Source of the DNA: a virus
DNA: 27,535 bases
IMG/VR virus record: IMGVR_UViG_3300024346_000406
Location: 1-27,535 of that record
Reading direction: 5' to 3' (one strand)
Made by a program: the position numbers and the translations under genes. Positions 23,566 to 27,535 of this stretch are shown in pieces (within the stretch, counting starts at the first letter, position 1; each line of letters opens with the position of its first letter). The notes below the pieces were generated by a model. That model saw nothing but the letters and a program-made list of their open reading frames with translations, was not told the DNA's origin and made no database searches.

Positions 23566-23589
23566 AAAAAACCCCCTCCGAAGAGGGGG
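23566..23589 (-). terminator. intrinsic terminator acting on the - strand
   Basis: CCCCCTC (23572-23578), loop CGAA, GAGGGGG (23583-23589), with six A residues before it (23566-23571). Read on the - strand this is a 7-bp GC stem with TTCG loop followed by TTTTTT, an ideal intrinsic terminator. On the + strand no T-run follows. It would block leftward transcription into the ERF operon. Confidence 0.7.
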
Positions 23590-23599
23590 CAAACCATAG

Positions 23600-23631
23600 G
23601 AGCGTGAGGGGGAAACTCACAGCTCGATTTT
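23600..23631 (+). terminator. hairpin terminator or attenuator before the Cro-like gene
   Basis: GAGC-GTGAG (23600-23608), loop GGGGAAA, CTCAC-A-GCTC (23616-23625) with one bulge, then GATTTT. On the + strand it could stop transcripts from the ERF promoter, or attenuate expression of the regulator gene that starts at 23655. Confidence 0.5.
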
Positions 23632-23654
23632 AACACGATAAAAGGAATGTCAGC

Positions 23655-23870
23655 ATGATTGATACAGCAAAGTGCCTAAAGATGGCACAAATTCACCTAG
23701 ATGTATCTAGTGTTGAGTTAGCTAAGATGACGGACAGTACACCGCAGCAAGTAGTACGGTGGAGAGCGCAAGCTAACATGAAGATACATACCATAGACAA
23801 GATATGTAAGGCGATGAATATATCGATTTATGATTTCTTGTTATACCAGAAAATAGAAACCCCCAATTAA
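23655..23870 (+). CDS. Cro-like helix-turn-helix regulator
   Basis: The 71-residue protein has an HTH of the XRE/Cro type: SSVELAKMTDSTPQQVVRWRA as helices two and three, then MKIHTIDKICKAMNISIYDFL, the usual fourth and fifth helices. AAAGGAA (23640-23646) supports the start. The small size and single domain fit Cro-like repressors. Its own operator is unknown; dyads before the methyltransferase gene (24185-24204) are candidates. The stop codon lies within a terminator hairpin. Confidence 0.82.
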   Translation: MIDTAKCLKMAQIHLDVSSVELAKMTDSTPQQVVRWRAQANMKIHTIDKICKAMNISIYDFLLYQKIETPN

Positions 23871-23884
23871 GGGGGTTTACTTTT
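23857..23884 (+). terminator. terminator overlapping the regulator stop codon
   Basis: AAACCCCC (23857-23864), loop AATTAA, GGGGGTTT (23871-23878), then ACTTTT. The perfect 8-bp stem with T-rich end can act on the + strand; the mirror A-run also allows weak action on the - strand. The TAA stop of the regulator sits in the loop. Confidence 0.68.
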
Positions 23885-23938
23885 AGTCTCAGGAAAGACT
23901 ATACTTGAATCTACGACAAAACAAGTAAGCTAAGTATA
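23884..23938. repeat. cluster of inverted repeats
   Basis: TAGTCT (23884-23889) pairs with AGACTA (23896-23901); TATACTT (23900-23906) pairs with AAGTATA (23932-23938); ACTTG (23903-23907) could instead pair with CAAGT (22 bases on, 23922-23926). Overlapping choices suggest either alternative RNA folds or protein-binding dyads. Confidence 0.4.
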
Positions 23939-23965
23939 CCATACTATCCTTTCCATAGAAGTATT

Positions 23966-23985
23966 ATCTTGTCTTATCTTGTCTT
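23966..23985. repeat. tandem 10-base repeat
   Basis: ATCTTGTCTT is repeated twice head to tail with no gap, followed by a third partial match (GTGT). A 10-base period puts both copies on the same face of the helix, as expected of paired regulator sites, but chance cannot be excluded. Confidence 0.4.
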
Positions 23986-23993
23986 GTGTATTC

Positions 23994-24173
23994 GGGCTTG
24001 GGGCTGACGAACTCCTTAAATAAAACGTCAGAGCGTGGTTGACCCTCCAGACAAAGCCCTCGATGCAGATCGGTTTCTGCAAAGAGATAGGTTGGATATC
24101 CGATACGAATACAATGTAACCGCAAAGTTGCTATGCCCTTTGATCTTAAATTTCGCTCCGCGCAGTGAAAGGG
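23994..24173 (+). ncRNA. candidate structured RNA in a gene-free region
   Basis: The 395 bases from 23871 to 24265 hold no credible gene. Within them: GGGCTT (23994-23999) pairs with AAGCCC (24054-24059), enclosing CTGACG (24004-24009) with CGTCAG (24026-24031); then TGCAGA (24064-24069) with TCTGCA (24076-24081); then TTTCGCT (24151-24157) with AGTGAAA (24164-24170, one G-U), competing with CCCTTT (24136-24141) and AAAGGG (24168-24173). ATCGG (24069-24073) could alternatively pair with CCGAT (24100-24104). No tRNA, known riboswitch or other RNA family is recognised. Strand and ends are uncertain. Confidence 0.3.
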
Positions 24174-24184
24174 TTAAATAATGC

Positions 24185-24211
24185 TTGTACATATACAAAT
24201 ATGTATATAAT
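24185..24211 (+). promoter_or_regulatory. promoter with overlapping operator-like dyads
   Basis: TTGTAC (24185-24190), 15 bases, TATAAT (24206-24211) lies before the methyltransferase gene (start 24266). The -35 and spacer hold two overlapping inverted repeats: TTGTA-CATA-TACAA (24185-24198) and ACATA-TACAAA-TATGT (24189-24204). A repressor bound here would block the promoter. The Cro-like protein encoded upstream is an obvious candidate. Confidence 0.55.
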
Positions 24212-24265
24212 ATAAATATTAAATTAATCGGGCGAAACTTTAGTTGAGCCATATAGGAGTGGGAA

Positions 24266-25090
24266 ATGAATGTATTAAGTTTGTTTGACGGAATGAGTTG
24301 CGGAAGAATCGCACTCGAAAGAGCAGGAATTAAAGTAGATAAATACTTTGCTGCTGAGATTGATAAGTACGCTATACAGATAGCTAATAAGAATTACCCA
24401 GACACTATTCACCTGGGTGATGTCCAAGAAGTAATATACCCTGAGTCATTTGATGGACATAAGATTGACTTGGTGATTGGTGGCTCGCCTTGTCAGGGAT
24501 TTAGCTTTGCAGGGCAAAGACTTAACTTTGATGACCCACGCTCAAAACTATTCTTTGAATACGCTCGATTAGTGAAAGAGTGTAATCCTAAATACTTTTT
24601 GCTAGAAAATGTACGCATGAAGCAAGAATGCCAAGACGTTATTAGCGATATTCTTGGAGTCTATCCCATACCTATTAACTCAAGTCTGGTTTCAGCTCAA
24701 AGCAGAAAAAGATTGTACTGGACAAATATCCCACGGGTATCTCAACCAGACGATAAAGCTATTGTTTTAAAAGATATACTCGAAAATGGCATTGTAGACA
24801 GGGATAAATCACACTGCATTGATGCTAACTATTTCAAGGGTGGAAATTTAAAGCAATACTTTGAAAAACATAGAAGACAGCTTGTATTTAGTGAAGATGG
24901 TTTATGTCACATAGGGACTGCTGATGATGAAAAGCGATGGAGAAAGCTAACACCACTAGAGTGTGAGCGACTACAGACTGTTCCTGACGGCTATACCGTG
25001 GGTGTTTCAAACAGCCAGAGATACAAGATGCTAGGCAACGGTTGGACAGTTGACGTTATTTCACATATATTTAAAAACATGGAGGCGTGA
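24266..25090 (+). CDS. DNA cytosine-5 methyltransferase, DNMT3-like
   Basis: The 274-residue enzyme has motif I LSLFDGMSCGRIAL (4-17), motif IV GGSPCQGFSF (72-81; catalytic C76), motif VI ENVR (114-117), motif VIII QSRKRLYW (145-152), motif IX TPLECERLQTVPDGYT and motif X RYKMLGNGWTVDVI (252-265). The FDGMSCG form of motif I and the short target-recognition part (about 153-225) are typical of a DNMT3-like group common in phages. No restriction enzyme is next to it, so it is an orphan, probably protecting phage DNA from host restriction. AGGAG (24255-24259) supports the start. Confidence 0.92.
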   Translation: MNVLSLFDGMSCGRIALERAGIKVDKYFAAEIDKYAIQIANKNYPDTIHLGDVQEVIYPESFDGHKIDLVIGGSPCQGFSFAGQRLNFDDPRSKLFFEYARLVKECNPKYFLLENVRMKQECQDVISDILGVYPIPINSSLVSAQSRKRLYWTNIPRVSQPDDKAIVLKDILENGIVDRDKSHCIDANYFKGGNLKQYFEKHRRQLVFSEDGLCHIGTADDEKRWRKLTPLECERLQTVPDGYTVGVSNSQRYKMLGNGWTVDVISHIFKNMEA

Positions 25091-25091
25091 T

Positions 25092-25394
25092 ATGAACGGT
25101 AAAGGCAGCAAGCAAAGACCAACAAACAAAGCTAAGTTTGATTCTAATTACGATGCAATATTTAACAAACCAGAGGAAAAGCCAATGACACAGCAAGAGA
25201 GAATACATAATTATCTGCAAGAAAATAAATACATTACTGGGCGTGAAGCATTAATAGACTTGGGTATTTACCGATTATCGGCTAGAATCTCCGAAATGAT
25301 GCAAGATGGCATAGATATTAAGAAGAAGCGTATCACTGTTAAGAACAAGTTTAATGAGTCTTGCAGTGTAATGCAGTATTCACTGGGGGAATAA
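25092..25394 (+). CDS. helix-turn-helix protein, HTH_39-like
   Basis: The best start is ATG 25092 (GGAGG at 25081-25085), giving 100 residues. The N-terminus GKGSKQRPTNKAKFDSNYD and IFNK is a short motif found on many small phage proteins. The second half, MTQQERIHNYLQENKYITG, EALIDLGIYRLSARISEM and DGIDIKKKRI, matches the pattern of a small winged-helix domain. It probably binds DNA near replication or as a regulator. It follows the methyltransferase by one base. Confidence 0.7.
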   Translation: MNGKGSKQRPTNKAKFDSNYDAIFNKPEEKPMTQQERIHNYLQENKYITGREALIDLGIYRLSARISEMMQDGIDIKKKRITVKNKFNESCSVMQYSLGE

Positions 25395-25396
25395 TT

Positions 25397-25801
25397 ATGT
25401 TATGTAAAGACGGTAGTACATACGAACCAAAGACAGAAGATGTTATTGCTTGGGAAAGAACTTATACAGAACGTGGTGTAAAAGTTCATCAGGAGCTAAT
25501 GTCAATGGAATCTTGGTTAGATGCTAACCCAGGTAAAAGAAAGACAAAGGGTGGCATGAAGAGGTTTATTGATTCTTGGTTAAAGAGGGCTGCCGAACAA
25601 GGCGGCTCTCCCATGGTTAAGTCTAAGAGTCAAAGTAGTAGAGCTATATCAGTTGAAGATAAGTTGGCTGATGTTAGTTGGGTTGAAAATGTGGAGGCAA
25701 AAAACAGAGCCATTAACTATTTCATAGGTAAATATGGCTATTACTTTGATGGGACTGTAAGACATGAAGACCCGAAAAATCCAGTTCAAGGGAAGACATG
25801 A
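25397..25801 (+). CDS. replication-associated small protein
   Basis: From ATG 25397 (GGGGGA just before) the protein has 134 residues. ITAWEK-like DVIAWERTYTERGVKVHQEL, MESWLDANPGKRKTKGGMKRFIDSWLKRA is a helical module often found at the C-terminus of phage replication initiators or as a separate protein next to them. Here it lacks an N-terminal DNA-binding domain, which the preceding HTH protein might provide. The end (NYFIGKYGYYFDGT) is unrecognised. The 3' end overlaps the next gene by 38 bases. Confidence 0.6.
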   Translation: MLCKDGSTYEPKTEDVIAWERTYTERGVKVHQELMSMESWLDANPGKRKTKGGMKRFIDSWLKRAAEQGGSPMVKSKSQSSRAISVEDKLADVSWVENVEAKNRAINYFIGKYGYYFDGTVRHEDPKNPVQGKT

Positions 25802-26033
25802 CTCGTTATTAGATGGTAACTATTACACTTATAACGAATTATCTGAACTAATAGGCTCGACATATAACTGCATTAAAAACAGATTATATAGTAAGCCTTA
25901 CTGCACAAGTGACGATCTCTATCCACCATATTCAAGAAGTGGAGGCAAAGCCAAGAGCAAGCCAAAAGAGATATGCAGACTGGAAACTGATGCGATGGTA
26001 ATATCGCAAAACTATTTGAGGAGAAAATTATAA
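25764..26033 (+). CDS. small HTH-like protein, tandem paralogue 1
   Basis: The 89-residue basic protein shares an ordered pattern with the next gene: LLDGNYYTYNELSELIG versus LINGQFYTYNELAEASG, YNCIKNRLYSKPYCTSDDL versus YKAITNRLGRRPFVTDRDL, and a C-terminal YLRRKL versus WLRKPL. The shared core looks like a helix-turn-helix (NELSELIG as helix two, STYNCIKNRL as helix three). The start overlaps the preceding gene and has only a weak ribosome site, so an alternative start is possible. Function unknown; probably DNA binding. Confidence 0.6.
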   Translation: MKTRKIQFKGRHDSLLDGNYYTYNELSELIGSTYNCIKNRLYSKPYCTSDDLYPPYSRSGGKAKSKPKEICRLETDAMVISQNYLRRKL

Positions 26034-26308
26034 TGCCAGCAAGAATAAGAAAAAGGTATGACGGCACAGAAAGTGATGTATTAATAAACGGGCAGTTCTA
26101 CACATACAACGAACTTGCAGAAGCATCTGGTATCACATATAAAGCAATAACTAATAGGCTAGGCAGAAGACCTTTTGTTACAGACAGGGATTTAGTGCCA
26201 GTCAGGGAAGCAAAGCGAAGAGACTATAGCGCAAGGAAGAAGCGCACCAGTGCTTTTGAGGATAGATGCGAAACAGTAATGGATAAGTGGCTACGAAAGC
26301 CCTTATGA
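26033..26308 (+). CDS. small HTH-like protein, tandem paralogue 2
   Basis: The 91-residue basic protein is a paralogue of its neighbour (see the shared YTYNEL core and the WLRKPL end). It has a good ribosome site, GAGGAGA (26018-26024), and its start overlaps the previous stop (TAATG). The middle (about residues 60-75) is rich in Arg and Lys. It probably binds nucleic acid; whether the two act as a heterodimer is open. Confidence 0.6.
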   Translation: MPARIRKRYDGTESDVLINGQFYTYNELAEASGITYKAITNRLGRRPFVTDRDLVPVREAKRRDYSARKKRTSAFEDRCETVMDKWLRKPL

Positions 26309-26763
26309 GCCAAGGAGAATTTGTGAGATTTAACAGCAGGGGTGAAGTAGAGAAAAGGTCAAAATACCTGATTGATAACATGATGGATTGGGACTTTACT
26401 CAGCCCCTGGTTGTTAAGCTAGAGAAGTACCAAGACCCAAGAAGCCTTAGCCAGAATGCGCTATCCCATATATGGTACAGGGAGATCGCTAAAGAGATGC
26501 ATAATAAAGGGCATAGGGTTGAACACGATAAGCCTGAGTTAGTTTGGAAGATATGGCTGAAGAAAAGATTTCTAGGGACAGACACATATAAGATAGGAAA
26601 GCATGAAATATCTGAGCAAGTGAAGAGTAGTAGCGACTTAAAGAAAGGGGAAATGGCGCACTACTTAGACCAGGTATATCATTGGGCAATAGAGTTAGGA
26701 ATAAGATTATCAATACCATTAGAGTGTGAGTACGCGGAAATAAAAAAACAACAGGAGAGTTAA
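26305..26763 (+). CDS. ninB: NinB-like recombination protein
   Basis: From ATG 26305 (ATGA overlap with the previous stop) the protein has 152 residues; a GTG at 26287 could add six. The pattern fits NinB/Orf of lambda: PLVVKLEKYQDPRSLSQNALSHIWY, then KPELVWKIWLKKRFLG, SSSDLKKGEMAHYLDQVYHWA and IPLECEY at the end. NinB binds ssDNA and assists RecF-pathway-type recombination. It fits a region that also has ERF and SSB-like genes. Confidence 0.78.
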   Translation: MSQGEFVRFNSRGEVEKRSKYLIDNMMDWDFTQPLVVKLEKYQDPRSLSQNALSHIWYREIAKEMHNKGHRVEHDKPELVWKIWLKKRFLGTDTYKIGKHEISEQVKSSSDLKKGEMAHYLDQVYHWAIELGIRLSIPLECEYAEIKKQQES

Positions 26764-26764
26764 A

Positions 26765-27535
26765 ATGCTAAGACCTGAGACATTAATACCGTTTTGTACG
26801 ACCGAAAGACAGAAAGAGATATTGAGCGCACTAGCAACAGAGTCAAACATAAGCGAGGCTTGTAGACAGGTAAACTGCGATAGACGATATGCTTATAGGT
26901 TGATTAAGAAACTAGAAGAGAAAGCAGCAAGCCAAGGTGTTGCTCCACACAGAGACTTAACCCATCAAACAGCAGAGGGATTCAACGCAAAGCGTATCTC
27001 AACTGCATACAAAGAAGACGGGTCAATCGCCCTGCAATGGGTTATCCAAGAACCAGAGAAGCGCGACCTAAGACAAAAGATAGATGCTATGGTCGATGGG
27101 TTACGTGATGACCTGTCTGGCTTTAAAAAGCCTGTTACAGCACCTAAAGAGGTCAACCAAGATTACTGCGCCCAATACCTGATAGGCGATCATCATTTTG
27201 GGATGCTTGCCGACTCAGATACTAAATTTGATGACGCTGATTGGGATGTTAAGATAGCGACCAAAGTCTTAGTTAATGCCGTGGATAGATTGTCGAGTCG
27301 TGTTGGCAATGCTCATACTGGAGTTTTGGTGAACGTGGGAGATCTATTCCATGCAGATAGCAGTGCTAATACTACGACAGCAGGAACACCAGTAGACGTA
27401 GATACACGAATTGGAAAGACGTTTAAACTTGCTGGCAGACTGTTCCAAACTATTATTGATAAGATGCTAGAAGTGCATCAAGAGGTGGTGGTAATTAACG
27501 TGCGCGGCAATCACGACAGTGATATGGCTTGTCAC
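26765..27535 (+). CDS. HTH plus metallophosphoesterase protein, cut at the window edge
   Basis: The ORF starts at ATG 26765, two bases after the previous stop (26761-26763), and runs open for 257 codons to the right edge. Residues about 14-50 look like a helix-turn-helix (ERQKEILSALATESNIS, EACRQVNCDRRYAYRLIKK). From about 138 a calcineurin-like phosphoesterase begins: GDHH (141-144), GDLFHAD (192-198) and GNHD (248-251), three of the metal-binding motifs in order. The rest of the enzyme, including the later His motifs, must lie beyond the edge. Such proteins are found in phage replication regions; the substrate is unknown. Confidence 0.8.
   Translation, partial: MLRPETLIPFCTTERQKEILSALATESNISEACRQVNCDRRYAYRLIKKLEEKAASQGVAPHRDLTHQTAEGFNAKRISTAYKEDGSIALQWVIQEPEKRDLRQKIDAMVDGLRDDLSGFKKPVTAPKEVNQDYCAQYLIGDHHFGMLADSDTKFDDADWDVKIATKVLVNAVDRLSSRVGNAHTGVLVNVGDLFHADSSANTTTAGTPVDVDTRIGKTFKLAGRLFQTIIDKMLEVHQEVVVINVRGNHDSDMACH

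Noticed and set aside
23655-23870. Lysogeny switch (CI/Cro pair)
   Set aside because: Only one small regulator is visible, no divergent repressor gene and no integrase, so a temperate lifestyle cannot be claimed.
23966-23985. CRISPR-like array
   Set aside because: Only two 10-base units with no spacers.
23994-24059. tRNA gene
   Set aside because: There is no seven-base acceptor pairing, anticodon arm of the right size or T-arm pattern; the folded shape differs from a cloverleaf.
24064-24120. 18-codon + strand ORF in the same region
   Set aside because: No ribosome site and its start lies inside a perfect hairpin stem.
24028-24252. 74-codon ORF on the - strand in the gene-free region
   Set aside because: No ribosome site, low-complexity hydrophobic start, no recognisable fold, and it runs through the + strand promoter and hairpins. 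Probably chance.
24266-25090. Complete restriction-modification system
   Set aside because: Neighbouring genes are HTH and replication-type proteins; no nuclease motif was found next to the methyltransferase.
25050-25091. Upstream extension of the HTH_39-type gene
   Set aside because: It overlaps the end of the methyltransferase; the ATG at 25092 has a strong GGAGG site and begins a known N-terminal motif.

Overview
The window is a stretch of a tailed, double-stranded DNA phage genome with a lambda-like siphovirus plan. It looks A+T-rich by eye. All confident genes lie on the + strand and are tightly packed, often overlapping by ATGA, TAATG or GTGA. The Sec-type signal peptides, the three-helix holin and the M15 peptidase endolysin suggest a Gram-negative host. 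The fibre motifs resemble those common in marine phages; host and habitat are inferences. No integrase, CRISPR array, tRNA or rRNA gene is visible, so lifestyle cannot be decided here.

Layout. (1) Packaging and head, 103-7169: Nu1-like small terminase, GpA-like large terminase, a connector-like protein with a gpW-like C-terminus, portal, one long ORF fusing a prohead protease to the major capsid protein, and head-completion proteins. (2) Tail, 7166-13907: tail terminator, tail tube, tail assembly chaperone with a textbook -1 frameshift site and stem-loop, tape measure, two minor tail proteins and a gpJ-like hub. (3) Adhesion block, 13909-19507: a carbohydrate-binding-like tip protein, then two modules each made of a small paralogous connector followed by a different fibre (one with an S74 intramolecular chaperone), plus small accessory proteins. 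(4) Envelope and lysis block, 19520-22361: two TM/coiled-coil proteins, two secreted proteins of unknown function, a holin and an endolysin. (5) Early region, 22371 to the right edge: a strong sigma70-like promoter, ERF single-strand annealing protein, a small secreted Cys-rich protein, an SSB-like protein ending in DDIPF, a Cro-like regulator, a 395-base structured intergenic region, an orphan DNMT3-like cytosine methyltransferase, an HTH_39-type protein, a replication-associated small protein, a pair of tandem paralogues, a NinB-like protein and the start of an HTH plus metallophosphoesterase protein cut by the window edge.

The most interesting signals are the complete frameshift element at 8391-8464, the capsid polyprotein with internal start sites, the duplicated connector-fibre module with an internal promoter and dyad between its copies, and the hairpin-dense non-coding region at 23566-24211. 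None of these is proven novel from sequence alone.
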